A DNA stretch of 64,000 bases from Sciurus carolinensis (GCF_902686445.1 NC_062213.1:36654741-36718740); one strand, 5' to 3'. Numbered from the stretch's first letter, positions 1 through 12,308 are shown. The notes: generated from the sequence alone by a model not told the origin. Translations and numbers: made by a program.

Positions 1-525
1 ACTAATCCCCTCACTCCCCTCTGTACAATCCAAAGTTCCTTCATTCTTCCCTACCCACCCCCCACTATGGATCAGAATCCGCTTATCAGAGAACACAATC
101 AGCCTTTGGTTTTTGGGGGATTGGCTTATTTCACATAGTGTGATACTCTCCAGTTCCATCCATTTACCTGCAAATGCCATAATTTCATTCTTCTTTAAGG
201 CTGAGTAATATTCCATTGTGTATGTGTACCACATTTTCTCTATCCATTCATCTGTTGAAGGACATCTAAGTTGGTGCCATAGTTTCACTATTGTGAATTG
301 AGCTGTTTTAAACATTGATGTGACTGTGTCACTGTAGTATGCTGATTTTAAGTTCTTTGGATATAAACCAAGGAGTGGGATAGCTGTGTCAGATGGTGGT
401 TCCATTCTGAGTTTTCTGAGGAATCTTCATACTGCTTTCCAAAGTGGTTTCACTAATCTGCAGTCCTACCAGCAATGTATGAGTGTACCTTTTTCCCTAC
501 ATCCTCACCTGCCTTTGGGTTTTTG
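1..525 (-). mobile_element. LINE-1 3' end, antisense, 5'-truncated (inside an RRM2B intron)
   Basis: The + strand matches the reverse complement of the same L1 3' region seen at 27.4-28.2 kb and 60.4-61.2 kb: the pyrimidine-rich 3' UTR, then the end of ORF2 (shared blocks such as gctgagtaatattccatt and accagcaatgtatgagtgta). It begins at or before the window edge. Homology fades near base 525, the 5' truncation point. Many substitutions relative to the 27-kb copy make it an older insertion, and no open frame remains. It lies upstream of RRM2B exon 7, in the intron and opposite to the gene. Confidence 0.85.
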
Positions 526-1467
526 TTGATTCATTTAGAAAAATCCAAGCAACTCTGATTTATAATTGTTTAAAGTATACATTACTTTTCCCCTTCCTCT
601 TCCTTGGTTACTTACAAAATTATTTTTCATTGTAGTTTAGAAATGTTAATTGATTTTACCTTGCTATCATGCTCTAAATGTTAATTTTGTTGTGAATTCC
701 GTTATCTTCCTATGTGTGGGCCTTTTTGTTGTTTTGAATTTAAAAATTTTCTTCTGTTGTTCTTCTGATTTTCAGCTTTGCTGCATCTGTTCTGTATATC
801 AGAATCCTGATTAGAGGTTGAATCCCCTTGTTTGTCCTCCAGTTACTGAAGATGTTGTGATATTAATTGTATTTGCATAATCATTTTGTTCTCAGGGGCA
901 TTTCGTGTGTTTATTTTCTTCTTTGGTTAACTGTAATGTCACTTCTGCTTTTTACAGCCTCAGATGGTGTTTATCATTCGTTATCTTCCATTATCATTGT
1001 GCTGAATTCATTTTTATCTTGATCTATTCTATTTACTATAGATGTCTTTTTGACATCTCTTTGAGTTTCATCCATTCTTTAAATACTACTTCTTATTTTT
1101 CAATCATCCCTTAATTTTTTTGACATTTAAGAATTAATGAATTTTCATTTTGGCTCTTCTCATCTTGTTTTTCTTTCCAAAATGTTTTGGTTGCTTTTTT
1201 CTTGGTTTGTTTGTAAATTAATTCTTCTTTAACGTTGGTGAACTAAGATTTTCTGGTAGGGAATTTTTTTATTATGTTATTAAATTAGCATTTAATGGGG
1301 TTTGAAGGAAAGGAGTACTTGGCCCTACTAATTTTTATTTAATTCCCTGCAAATTTCTACATTGCATTCTTAGAACCTATTTTATACAATATGTTTATAC
1401 AGTATGCATCACTGTGTGCAAATAGCAGATTAAAAACTTTAATAATGGCATTTGTCTTCTATTTTAG
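526..1467 (+). other. RRM2B: RRM2B intron 6, 3' portion
   Basis: AT-rich non-coding sequence between the L1 and the exon 7 acceptor. It ends in a pyrimidine tract and acceptor (tcttctattttag) at 1455-1467. No SINE or conserved element is recognised, and the short open frame at 905-1114 has no family resemblance. Confidence 0.75.
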
Positions 1468-1771
<304 letters not shown>

Positions 1772-2072
1772 TTAATATTATTATAGTTGACTCATGAAAT
1801 CATCATTTTTGTAGGTAAAAACAAATACGAGCAAATTTATCTAGTCAATTTGATAGTACTGATACATGATGTATTGCTCTTTTAATAACAGCTTATGATT
1901 TGCTTTGCAAATCAGTGTTTATTATATATTAAGGTTTTCTGTATAAGTAAAATCTGTTTTAGAACTGTTTGTCTCATTGATTTATCTGTCAGTTGATTTC
2001 ATGCTATAACAAACTATTTCAATTGTGTAGCTTTATGTTTTTGGATTTGTTAGCTACTGGATGATAATGATG

Positions 2073-2262
2073 GTTTGTGTGTGTGTGTGTGTTACTGAAG
2101 ATTGAACCCAGGGATCATCTACCACTTAGCTACACCCCCAGCTCTTTTTAAAATTTAAAATTTTGAGACAGGGTCTCACTTAAGTTGCCCAGGCTAGTCT
2201 TGTTTCTCCTGCCTCAGCCTTCTGAGTTTCTGGGATTATATGTGCACCACTGTGCCCAACAA
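2073..2262 (-). mobile_element. B1-dID composite SINE, antisense, with (GT)n at its tail side
   Basis: A (GT)n run at 2073-2092 is followed by a reverse-complement ID half (gattgaacccagggatc ... cttagctacacccccagc), then a reverse-complement B1 half (gagacagggtctcac ... gggattatatgtgcaccac). On its own strand the order is B1, ID, tail, the dimeric arrangement described from squirrels and some other rodents. Confidence 0.85.
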
Positions 2263-2467
2263 TTATGTTTTCTTGTTTGTTTTGTATTCTTAATAACGTT
2301 ACAGGGTACCTGGCTTGAAGCATGTACCAAATGTTTATAAGATGAATAAATAAATGAATTAGTGAATAGTAAAACTTAATTTATGGTATGTAAAGATTTC
2401 TGATTGCAAAAAACTAGATGTTCTACTTAAAATGGGTTTTTATTATTCAAAAGAATTAGTTTATCAG

Positions 2468-2529
2468 GAGGCTGAGCAATGGAGTGCTTGCATAGAATGT
2501 TCAAGGGCCTGGATTTAATCCCCAGTAAC

Positions 2530-2564
<35 letters not shown>

Positions 2565-2580
2565 GAAAGAAAGAAAGAAA
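2468..2580 (+). mobile_element. ID SINE with (CA)n and (GAAA)n tail
   Basis: A degenerate tRNA-Ala-like body (ggagtgcttgcatagaatg ... tttaatccccagtaac) runs directly into about 18 CA dinucleotides (about 2528-2563) and GAAA repeats, replacing the usual poly(A). It lies in RRM2B intron 7. Confidence 0.75.
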
Positions 2581-3083
2581 AAAATTAATTTAAAAATAAA
2601 ATTTTCTTAGCTTTTAAAAAAAATCGCATAGTTTATCAGGCATGGTTTCATATTGGAAGGGGGGGGAAAGCATACATTTTAATATCTTTAATCATTTTGA
2701 GAATGAATTCCAAGTGGTTAAAATATTTTTGTTTTTTTATCTATTAACACTGTCTTTGAATATAGAGTTCAGTTTATCTCCCAACCCCCTAATCCATTTT
2801 TTTTAATATTCTTTTTAAATTGAGCTTTCTCTTTCCCAACTCTCTTCCATAGTCACGTGTCCCATGATGATCATCTTTGGTGAATCTTTGTCTAGATATT
2901 TCAGAACAAAGGAACAGTGGCGATCATTTTCCATGTTGAAAGAATTTATTCTAGTGTACTTTCCTTGAGCAAAATCATTATCTTAGAATATTAATAAAAC
3001 CCAAAACTTCTCTCCATTTAGAAAATACCTACTTATTTATTGTTCCATCTTTGTACTTTATTCTGTTTTTGTTTACCTTCCAG

Positions 3084-3197
3084 GAGTTTTTAACAGAAGC
3101 CTTGCCAGTTGGCCTCATTGGGATGAACTGTGTTTTGATGAAACAGTATATTGAGTTTGTAGCTGACAGATTACTTGTGGAACTTGGATTCTCAAAG
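3084..3197 (+). CDS. RRM2B: RRM2B exon 8
   Basis: A 114-nt exon of 38 codons, beginning [16 protein letters not shown] and ending ELGFSK, which corresponds to residues 264-301. This is the conserved helical region of the R2 fold after the last iron ligands. It is flanked by an accttccag acceptor and a gtaagg donor, with both junctions phase 0. The first codons differ from the RRM2 paralogue in the way I recall for p53R2, which supports RRM2B. No frameshift or stop is present, so this is the functional gene, not a retrocopy. Confidence 0.95.
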
Positions 3198-3596
3198 GTA
3201 AGGTGTTTAACAATACCTTTTACTACCAGTTAAAATGTTATAGTTAAGTAAGACCCCTAAAATACGTTTCACGAAAGCATTTATAATATATAATTCTACT
3301 TTTAAAATGTCCATGACAGAGATGTATTTTGTATGAACAATTTGGTTTTGCAAAATTTAAAATGAAATTCAAAATAGAAATAAGAAGCTGGTAAATATTA
3401 AAACTAATAAATTCAATAAATTGCCTTATAATTTGCAGGTATAATTAAATAGAATTGTGTTCAGGTAATTTTATTTGACCTACATTTAGATTTATCCTTC
3501 TATAAATTCATACATGGTTACCTTGCAATTTGGTGGTTAATACTTTTAAATAGGGGATAGTTACTAGAAAGACATTCAATGTTATCATTTGACTCT

Positions 3597-3698
3597 TTTT
3601 TTTTTCTTTTTCCTCTTTTTTTGTGGTGCTGGGGATCAGAACCAAGGTCTTGCTCATGCTAGGCAGGTATTCTACCACTGAGCTATACTCCCATTCCT
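3597..3698 (-). mobile_element. ID SINE, antisense
   Basis: A T/C-rich tail precedes gtggtgctggggatcagaac and ctaccactgagctata, the reverse complement of the tRNA-Ala-like ID body. Similar gactctt blocks on either side are compatible with a target-site duplication. Confidence 0.85.
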
Positions 3699-3799
3699 GA
3701 TATGACTCTTTGAAATTAATTATCTGTAAGTTTTTTTCTCTTATTTTGTATATCAGAGATATTGTGCCTGAATTTTATAAAGGGGTGTGGTTTTCACAT

Positions 3800-4040
3800 G
3801 ACTCAGAAGAGATGGAGCCTGCAGCCAGACTGCCTGGGTTCAAATCCTGGTTCCACTACTTTCTTGCCATGTGACCTTTGGCAAGTTACTTAACCTCTGT
3901 CTCAGTTTCTTTATCCATAAAGTGGAGATAAAAATAATGATAATGCCACACATGATTATTGATGAGTTCGTATACCTAAAGCACTTAAAATAATATTAGA
4001 CCCAATAATGCACATTAAATAGTCACTTTGTATTCAATGT
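3800..4040 (+). mobile_element. MIR SINE
   Basis: The MIR core is clear: ctgcctgggttcaaatcc, tgtgacctttggcaagttac and ctcagtttctttatccataa in order, followed by a decayed 3' part. It is a mammal-wide, ancient SINE in RRM2B intron 8. Confidence 0.88.
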
Positions 4041-4702
4041 AAGTGAAATGGTCATACAAATTCACTGTTCTATACCATGGTAAGTAGAAATTATAAGTTT
4101 TAATTTCTTAGTTTGGAAATGTAAGTTTAAATTATATTTAATGATAAGACTTATGAAATCTGCAATGGTAGGTAATCATTACCTCTTTTAGCAATCTATC
4201 TATTTTCTGGTAACCACAGAAGTTTTTATTAAAATAGTCAAGGAGGAGCAAAATTTTTTTAAAGATAACCATTTTATTTTATTGTTTTAGTTGCAAGACC
4301 CTCTCTATTTGTTCATAACTTTTACTGATGTGTTTCTATATAGGAAAATTAATTTGCTTCTGTAAGCCTTAAAGTGAATTCATTATTCTTTAACTACCAT
4401 CCTCATATCTATGTTCTCTTGCTTTTTGGGGAAACTGCTGACCCTTGGGTTCAGTTTTTCTTTGGGGAACTTGATATTTGTAGATATATAAAACTTGCCT
4501 CCTTACAGAAGAAAATCTAAACATGGTATAAAACTTCCATTTTTCTCATGGGTCTTCAAAATATCTGAATAAATTTCAAAAGCAGAAATTATACAAACCT
4601 CTTATATTTTTGAAGGCAATAAAATTAGAAATTATCAACAAAAAGTTACCAAAGAGCTCCATCTACTTAGAAATGGAAAAGGCATACTTCAAAATGAGAT
4701 TA

Positions 4703-4816
4703 AAGGGGTTTGGGGTGTAAGTCAGTGGTAGTGTGCTTAGCACCAGAAAGAGGCCTGGGGAGTGGGAGGGAGGGAGAGAGAGAGAGAAATTAAAAAAAAA
4801 AAAAAAAAAAAAAAAA
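4703..4816 (+). mobile_element. ID SINE, diverged, with GA-rich and poly(A) tail
   Basis: A weak ID body (ggtgtaagtcagtggtagtg ... gcttagcacc) is followed by GGGA/GA repeats and about 26 A residues at 4791-4816. The body is incomplete. Confidence 0.6.
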
Positions 4817-5039
4817 CATTGAAAATATAACAATAAGATCACTATGTATCAAAGCTTGTAGAATACAACCAAAGAGATTCTCAGAGAATTAATGTGTATT
4901 TTAAGAAAACAATTTAAAATACATGAACTAAACTTTGAACCCAAAGAGCTAGAAAACAATCATTCTATATTGACAGTTTTTGAAAAGGAGATTACTTAAA
5001 TTAGTAAATGATCATCATTTAATGGATTCTTTTCATGAT

Positions 5040-5130
5040 TATTATTTTTTGTGGTGCTGGGGATTGAATACTAGGTCCTTGTGCATACTAAACATGCACC
5101 CTCCACATGATGTGAGCCAAGCCCCAGCCA
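5040..5130 (-). mobile_element. ID SINE, antisense, diverged
   Basis: The string tttgtggtgctggggattga and a degraded remainder ending agccaagccccagcc mark an antisense ID copy. Confidence 0.75.
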
Positions 5131-5583
5131 TTTGAACAGTTTCCTAAACAGAAGTCACATTAATGATGTTATCGACCTCTCTTTTAGTTTAAGATTAACC
5201 AAAAAACATTAAAAATTTTCAGTGTGTTAAAAACAAGCTACTTAATTTAGCTTGGTCTTGGTTACCTTGTCCATGCCATAAATTTTTCAGATCTAATTTA
5301 CTGAAAGGTCCCCTAGTTGAATCTGTTATTGGTTCACTGTCTTTTCTGCTGTGTCTTGAAATTTAAATTTTTACTCACTCTGACAGGCAATTTCACAGAA
5401 TTCAGTATCAGCCACACTATAGCATATGAGTACAGTTGTGTACATGCTCTATCAACATATCTAATTTATTTTTATATACCCACACACATACATATACATA
5501 CATATGTGCACCTACATAAATATATTTAAAGCTTTATTAGATATAAATCATATAGCATGCAAATTCACCCATTTAAAATGTAC

Positions 5584-5798
5584 TACTTTTTATTTTTATT
5601 TTAGTATTTGGGATTGAAACCAAGGGTGCTTTACCATGAAAGTACATCCCCAACCCTATTTATTTTTTATTTTGAGACAGGATCTCACTAAGTTGTTGAG
5701 GGCCTCGCTAAATTGCTGAGGCTGGCTTTGAATTGCCTTCTTACTGTCTTGGCCTTCTGAGTTGCTGGGATTACAGGTGTGCACCATCGCACCTGGCA
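5584..5798 (-). mobile_element. B1-dID composite SINE, antisense
   Basis: A reverse-complement ID half (tttgggattgaaaccaaggg ... acatccccaaccc) precedes a reverse-complement B1 half (gagacaggatctcacta ... gggattacaggtgtgcacca). A short internal duplication of the ctcactaagttg/cgctaaattg block is present. Confidence 0.85.
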
Positions 5799-5809
5799 AT
5801 TAAGTGGTT

Positions 5810-6020
5810 TTTAGTATATTCACAGTTGTACAATCTTCACAATAATCTATTTTAGACATTTTTAGTATATCAGAAAGGAACTTTGCCCTTTTAACAGTCA
5901 TTCAGATCCCTCTTTCCCCTCATCCTTCCCACTCCTAGGCAATCACTAATTTAATTTCTGTCTTTATAAATTTGCCTAGTCACTATGGATAGATTTCATT
6001 TCATCTTTCCTGATCATGGT
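5810..6020 (-). mobile_element. Ancient LINE-1 (L1M-type) 3' segment, antisense
   Basis: Blocks such as tagtatattcacagttgtac, actcctaggcaatcactaat and tttgcctagtcactatgga belong to a mammal-wide old L1 3' region. Related copies occur near 43.0 kb and 59.9 kb. The exact subfamily is not assigned. Confidence 0.6.
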
Positions 6021-6423
6021 CTGTTAAGTCAATTTGTTGATTATCTATTCTGTTATGAACTAAGAAGCAGACTTAAGAGTTCAGGACATTGTTGATAATT
6101 TAGCATTTTGTAATCATGTATTGGTGACTACCTAATAGTAATTCCTGTGAAAAATGCCTATAGTTTCTATGATGTATTGGGTCTTGGAGGCCATTAGAAC
6201 GTTTCCTTGGGTTAGTATTAAATATTTTAGTTCCTGAAATATTTACTGTTTATTAGAATACCAAAGGTGTTCTTGGAGGAGGCTAGTAGGTGACCTCAGT
6301 CATATGGAAATTTCTCAAGCTTGATTGTTGACTGGGTCATATTTCAGTGCCTCCAGGATCTTAGGGAAATAATATGATCCTATAGGTGACTAGAGGGGTT
6401 TTGGCAGATCTGAGCTCAAATGG

Positions 6424-6606
6424 ATTGTACTGTCATGTATAACTAAAAAACCCAGTAAATAAAAAAGCAAAAATAAATAAAAGGTATTCAAACTGGAAAA
6501 AAAAAAAAAAAGAAATACCAGAGAGTGCTGGGGTTGTAGCTCAATTGTGAAGCAGGTACTTAGCATGATGAGACCCTGGGTTTAAACCCCAGCACCAAAA
6601 GGAAAA
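6424..6606 (+). mobile_element. L1 3'-tail fragment followed by an ID SINE
   Basis: At 6424-6513 a short piece resembles the L1 3' terminus (actgtcatgtataactaa) and leads into poly(A). At 6524-6606 a sense ID SINE follows (gtgctggggttgtagctcaa ... aaccccagcaccaaaagg), bounded by similar gaaataccagag/gaatatccagag blocks that look like a decayed TSD. Both lie about 130-300 bp upstream of exon 9. Confidence 0.7.
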
Positions 6607-6723
6607 AAGAATATCCAGAGGGAAAAATTAATAAATAAAATTGATTGATTGATTGTTGCCTTTTTTTTTTTTTGCCCTTCTTGTAGGATATCATTTATTT
6701 GACTTCTTCAGAATATCTAATAA

Positions 6724-6894
<171 letters not shown>

Positions 6895-7104
6895 AACTCT
6901 CCCCTATTTAAAGACCCTATAACCTCTCATTGGTAAATAATAGTCTATTTTTCTCTACTTTTTAAAAAACAACATATTTACTTTACAGAAATGGGAATTT
7001 GATCAAAAGGAAATCTAAAACTAAATTTTAATTACATTGAATTTATATAAATACATTCTAATTTTCCTGTACATTCGGGGTTGCTTTTTTGTTGTTATTA
7101 GAAT

Positions 7105-7310
7105 ATATGATGGCATCATGTAGTGGTTAAGAGCTTAGGGTGCAGGGTCACATATGGGTTTGAGGTTCTGCCCTTACTCTTGTGTGACCCTTGGCAGGTC
7201 AGTTAATCTCTAAACCTCAGAGTACTTATGTTTAAAATAGGTATAATAATAGATAAAAATAGACCCAAAATTCATAGAGTAATATGAGAATTAAGTGCTT
7301 AGTTAATACT
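7105..7310 (+). mobile_element. MIR SINE in the RRM2B 3' UTR
   Basis: Blocks tagtggttaagagcttaggg, tgtgacccttggcaggtca and ttaatctctaaacctcagag match the MIR order in the gene's sense direction. Confidence 0.8.
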
Positions 7311-7430
7311 ATCACCACCACTATCATTGTTATTGATAGGGTTCATTGTAGTGATATTATAATAAAATGGTCCTCCCTCCCAAATAATTATGATTCTAAG
7401 TCCTAAGATCTAGAAATAATTAGATACTTG

Positions 7431-7437
<7 letters not shown>

Positions 7438-7469
<32 letters not shown>

Positions 7470-7543
7470 GGTGCTGGGGATTGAACCCAGGGCCTTGTGC
7501 TTGCAAGGCAAGCACTCTATCAACTGAGCTATATCCCCAGCCC
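7438..7543 (-). mobile_element. ID SINE in the RRM2B 3' UTR, antisense, with TSD
   Basis: About 30 T residues precede a well-preserved reverse-complement ID body (cggtgctggggattgaaccc ... ctatatccccagccc). It is flanked by a 16-bp target-site duplication with one mismatch (agatacttgaattttt at 7422-7437, agatccttgaattttt at 7544-7559). The A/B-box sequence is on the minus strand, opposite to RRM2B. It looks fairly recent. Confidence 0.92.
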
Positions 7544-8559
7544 AGATCCTTGAATTTTTAATGTTTGGGGGAAGAATGTAAGAATTTCCTTAGGAAGATT
7601 ATATTTCTCATCAACATGAGAATAACTTCACTGAATTTCTCAGTAGACAGGAAATTTAGTTCTTAGTTGCTTTGGGAGGGATACTCACGGAGTGGAATCC
7701 AGGAGGTTATCATGGTAGTTGACCTCGTAAGCAAAATGATTCTTCTACTTCAGAAATAAAATGGTAACTTGCCAGATTTAGCCCTGGAATGTTTAGAACC
7801 AGGATGAATTGATTAGAATAGCATTTCCCAAAGAATATTCTCAGAGTTATTAGCCCCTCTAGATTTTTTTGTGTGCGAGAAAAAGGGATTTGGAGGTCAG
7901 ATGAATTTGGGAAATGCTGTACACTCCATCTTTCTTTAGAATGTCCACCCAGTACCTCAGAGACTGAGAAAGTCTACACACAGATCTGTTTATCACCTGT
8001 TAACATCCCCCTCAGCTAGTGTTCCTCAGAACATATACTGGGAAAAACTGGCCTAGAGTCACTTCTACATACAGGAAATGGCCTAAGGGAAAATTTGGTA
8101 GGGATTATTGAATCATTTCACATTTGTATCAAGCTGAGGAAGGTACCCAGGACTGATTTCAGCTGTTTCTTAATATTCTTAAAATTTTCCTTTGCTATTA
8201 AAGGAAAGTGTCTTTCAGTGTAACTGTGTGTCTCACATGGTAACAGGTGGTGAGGAAGATGGCAAAGGAAAGGCCACAAGCCAACGTGTCTGGGCAGTCT
8301 GCCCCTTCTTTGTTTTTAGGAAGTGTTAAGAGGCAGCTTCCTACTCCCAGCCAAGTGTACTTTATAAAATTCTGAACATTTTAAAAGTTATAAAATTTAG
8401 AGATTTTCTCTTCGTATAAGTTTTTGCTTTGTTCATCAACTATCTAATTGATCAAAACTGGAGTTCTGAAGTGATGAATGAAGGTCATAACTTTTATTAT
8501 TAGACTATCAAACTTGAGATGTCCTGGTTATCTGTTCTATTTGTGCTGTGCTTCCCGGT

Positions 8560-8690
8560 TTGCCAAATGTTTTTTACATCATCTCATTTGATCACACAAA
8601 AGCTTTCTAAGCTTGATGGAAGAGCTATTGTTGAAGCATTACAGATAGATTACATTTCAGAAAAGTTGACCAAGATCTCATATTCACTGT
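8560..8690 (-). mobile_element. Possible MIR remnant
   Basis: The run tacatcatctcatttgatca followed by a degraded ttacagatag block resembles the antisense 3' half of MIR. The match is weak, and the adjacent small open frame at 8519-8731 is not a gene. Confidence 0.4.
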
Positions 8691-9151
8691 CCCTACAGTA
8701 TAGTTTTTTTAGAGGTTGTCACATTTCTTAAATTTAGTTATTTGCCATCTATCTTGATTCGATTTTGCTTCTTCCCTTGTTAATTAATATATCACATAGC
8801 ATCACAGTATTAATATATAGACAGACTTTATTTAGAGTCTCAGAATACTATTGGGAACCATTTGAACTGTATTGAAGTTATATGTTCAAAGATATTTATA
8901 TACTACCATTCAAAATTTTAAAGCTGATAATATCTGTAATGACATCAGAATGAAAGAATAAAAAGTTTTATAGTGTATATTCCCTTTGTTTTGAATCCAA
9001 ATCTTTCTCATAGGGATTGGCAGGTGCCTTAATGTGAAGTTTATGTAACTGTATTTGGAGGAAGAATTTTAATATTAAAATACTGGATTTTTAATACACT
9101 GGTTAATTACATTAAGTATTCTAGACCATTTTCAATGCCTCCAGGTTGTAC

Positions 9152-9162
9152 ATTTATTTATT
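9152..9162 (+). promoter_or_regulatory. AU-rich motif in the RRM2B 3' UTR
   Basis: Overlapping ATTTA units (atttatttatt) lie in AT-rich UTR sequence. Such motifs can bind mRNA-decay factors. Function here is only a possibility because the whole UTR is AT-rich. Confidence 0.35.
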
Positions 9163-10310
9163 ATGTTCAGTACTTTTTGTTCTTAGGTTTTTAAGAATTA
9201 CGACATGAAATCCCTTTTTAATATTATCTCACAAGTAAAGAAAAAATTGTGTATGTTTATAGCTGTTTTCTCTTTTCATAACACATATATTTAAATCATT
9301 GCTATGGTATTTAAAATTAAGTTTATTATATTTAGGAATTTAAAAGCTCATAGTTCTATGAGAGATTGCACTTATTAAGAAAACATTTTATTGCAGCATG
9401 AAGAATCATGGCCTGGAAGGACTTAGGAAGACAATTTGATCCAGTGCTTTCAGACAGGGCTGGGTTTTGCTGTCCAGTTACATACAGTAATTAACAATTA
9501 TTTACACAATATAAGCTGACCTTAACAATATCTTGTTAAATGAAAATTTTATAGTCATTTCATTTTGGAATATCCAGATTATTCTGCTGCTTTTGCCATT
9601 TTTTTCATTTGTTCATGGAAAAAGTACTGAAAAAATATTATATATATTTAAAAAATAAGTTATTTAATATTCAGAATTTTGCATTTTACATTTGAGTATG
9701 ATAACATTACTGTCATAGACTTCCAGATTTCCTTTGTACAGCTTAAGTGAAGAGTTAAATATCATGAATGCTGATGGGCTGCATGAAAGCCAAATCAAGC
9801 CTATAATTAGGTATCAAGATTTCGAACCAGGTTGAGTGAATGGGTGGCCAACTCAGAGCAGAATCTGGAGGAATGGCACAGAAGGTTCTATTTTTCTCAC
9901 TATTTACCTTTAAATGGTCTGTTCCTTTGTAAACTGCTGTAGGTTTGAAGAATAATCTGATATTCTTGAGGCCTTAGGAAAGGATTTAATCATTGAATTT
10001 TGTAAAAGGAAATATATGTAAAAATGGAAGATTGGAGAATGATTCTTTTGTATAGTTAAGTAAATTCACAATATTCTTAATTTATGGGCTTAACTCTGTT
10101 TTACAACTATGTTTAGATTTTTCCAAATATCTGATCATTCAGCAAAATTATTTAGCATCTACTCTGTATATAGAAATCTTTATAAGATGTGTTATAACAA
10201 TTTTTTTTTTTTTTGCTAAAATACATTATGGTCAGTTAAACCAACCCTGCATGTACAGAATTCAGATTTTTTTCAAAGAAAGAAGTTGTTAATTTTGGTT
10301 TAGTTGTTGA

Positions 10311-10316
10311 AATAAA
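10311..10316 (+). terminator. RRM2B: Probable distal RRM2B polyadenylation signal
   Basis: A canonical AATAAA is followed by a ctacaacatta stretch and then a T/GT-rich region (tatcctttttgaataagatt, gtttctgc) at the spacing expected for a downstream element. Beyond it the base composition changes from AT-rich UTR to GC-richer intergenic sequence. A later AATAAA at 11160 is the alternative. Confidence 0.6.
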
Positions 10317-10394
10317 CTGTATCATTGCTACAACATTACGTGCATATCCTTTTTGAATAAGATTGTTTCTGCAGCCAGATGTTTAGGTCTTCGT

Positions 10395-10428
10395 TGAAGG
10401 AGGAAGAAGAGGAGGAGGAGGAGAGGGG
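10395..10428. repeat. GGA/GAA purine-rich simple repeat
   Basis: About 34 nt of gaggaagaagaggaggagg-type sequence, just downstream of the inferred RRM2B 3' end. Confidence 0.8.
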
Positions 10429-10439
10429 TATAAAGATGA

Positions 10440-11185
10440 ACTGTGAGTCTCACATAAGCAGGATTGTTACTAACGAGTAGGGTATTCATGGTCTGGGCAT
10501 TCATGGCAGTGGGATCAACGAGAACCCAGCCTACTTTCCCTCATAGACCTGGGAGTATACAGGGATGTGAGAAAATAAAAGCATCCCTTTGGAGGACTGT
10601 GTGGAAAGAGTTCCCACAGCTAAGTCCCATTTCAGAAAGTGGAGACAGTGGAGGGACAGAGTGGACTGACTTTGGAGCAGGGGTCACCAAAAGCCCAGGG
10701 CAGGATTTGGGTGGGAGAGGACATGTGGGGTGGGTCAGGCATGGGGCCATATGGAACACTATGGGGATGATGTTGTGGTAGCTGGGAGGGGTACTGGCCT
10801 TTTAAAACTGGCTGAGTTGAGGCGTGGCAGGAGGGGCAGAGAAGGACCACTGTTCAGCTGTCCAGGTTTTCCATGATCTTTCTAGGGAACATGTTTGTGG
10901 CAGAATAGTACACGTGCATCTGGGCTTTCTGAATCCTATGCCAGCTCTCACAACCACCCGTGTCTTCTGTTCATTTATCCAGGTTAGTTTACTTATACAC
11001 AGAAAGCAGGGGCAAGAGGCATCCTCCAGTTACTTACTTAATTGTCTGAGCACTGGTCAAGACACTGACCATGATCGTGATGCCCCTCATCAATGATAAT
11101 ATGTCCAAGTTATGTGAGTAAAAATGTATGCTTCACTGTATCTTGAAAATTTAATTCTCAATAAAATTAGTATTTGTGTATACTT
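10440..11185. other. Intergenic, no element recognised
   Basis: GC-richer sequence with overlapping chance open frames on both strands (up to 105 codons at 10464-10781). None shows a recognisable family, codon pattern or splice context. A second AATAAA lies at 11160-11165. Confidence 0.6.
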
Positions 11186-11187
11186 TA

Positions 11188-11400
11188 GAGTTTACAAAGT
11201 GCTTTTGCAACCCTGTCATGGCAATCATTTTGTTGCTTCACTCACTTTATGAGGAATTGCTATCATAATACTAAGACCTGAGGCTCAGAGAAGTTCATTT
11301 TCTTGTCCAAGGCCACAGAACCAGCAGATGTTAGCAGCAGCTCTCCAATCAAGGTGTCACGGCTCTGAATCCCATCATCTGTTCACTGACTGTACCCAGT
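11188..11400 (-). mobile_element. MIR SINE, antisense
   Basis: The order gagtttacaaagtgctttt, ctgaggctcagagaagttca, cttgtccaaggccacagaac and ggctctgaatcccatcatct is the reverse complement of a MIR. Confidence 0.75.
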
Positions 11401-12308
11401 TTCTATTCCTACTGCTGGTGGTACTGAAGGAGATTTTGGCGGGGGATATGATCCCCTGACCTGCACAGCCTCTAACATACTCCATTGGCAGTGCCAATTT
11501 AGTTTCACCTGTGCCTCTTGAGGTCCTGCCCCACAGCACACTGGCAATTGTCTAAGCATCACTCTGGAGGGAGTGGAGGGGTGCTCTCTGCTGGGACCTA
11601 ACCAGGTGGCAAGAATGTGTGAAGACATCAGCATTGCAAGGGCAGTTGCCGCCTGCTTGCCAATCATAATTGGGAAATAGATCTCCTTTGAAAAAATTTA
11701 AGTAAAAAGTGATTTAAAATATTAGGAACAGCAGTAGTACAGATGGAACTCAGGATGGCATATCTTGATAGTGGTTGCATGTGGTAAGTGTTGGAAACTG
11801 TGAGCCACATTATGTGATCACCTGTCTAGAATGTTCAGAGCTGCCTAAGGAGTTTGGAGGAGCTTCCTGAGAAGTCCTGCCCAGAACTCAGGATAAGAAA
11901 GTGGTGGCCGAGGAAGATATGCTTGCTTCAATTCGTGTAAGTTCCAGACCGCAAGGTGGGGCCTGCTTCTCATTCCTGCCAACTGCTGGTTTGGGTCTCT
12001 TGGTTTGGAGCCTAAAATCTCAGGGCTCACACTGCCCTTCACATAGTTCTTTCAGTCTGGCCAGCTGAAGGCAACAGCCAGATACAATCAACCTTTTCCT
12101 CTCTGAACAAATAGACTAGTAAAAAAAAAAAAATCTATTCCATGCATATCTCCCATGTGTGATAAAATTTATTCTCTCATCTCCACAGACTCTGCTTCGT
12201 CAGTAGGCACAAGAGTGTCATATAGAATGTTCTTTTCCCCTGTTGGCACACTATGTACTGAAGTTGTGGTTGAGCCACTTTAAGGAAGGGACCGTGCTCT
12301 TTATCCCG
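11401..12308. other. Intergenic, no element recognised
   Basis: Mixed-composition sequence with a short poly(A) run at 12121-12133. Only chance open frames of under 100 codons are present. Nothing recognised. Confidence 0.6.

Larger units (their letters stand above)
6895..10335 (+). other. RRM2B: RRM2B 3' untranslated region (3' end approximate)
   Basis: AT-rich sequence follows the stop codon up to a probable distal cleavage site 15-30 nt after AATAAA at 10311, about 3.4 kb. That agrees with my recollection of a multi-kilobase human RRM2B 3' UTR. Possible earlier signals are AATAAA at 7361, 7755 and 8957. It includes a MIR (7105-7310), an ID SINE (7438-7543), a weak MIR-like block near 8560-8690 and ATTTA-type motifs. 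The boundary is inferred without transcript data. Confidence 0.7.

Noticed and set aside
10464..10850. Overlapping open frames on both strands downstream of RRM2B
   Set aside because: Frames open in three phases at once in GC-richer DNA, typical of chance. No splice or homology evidence.
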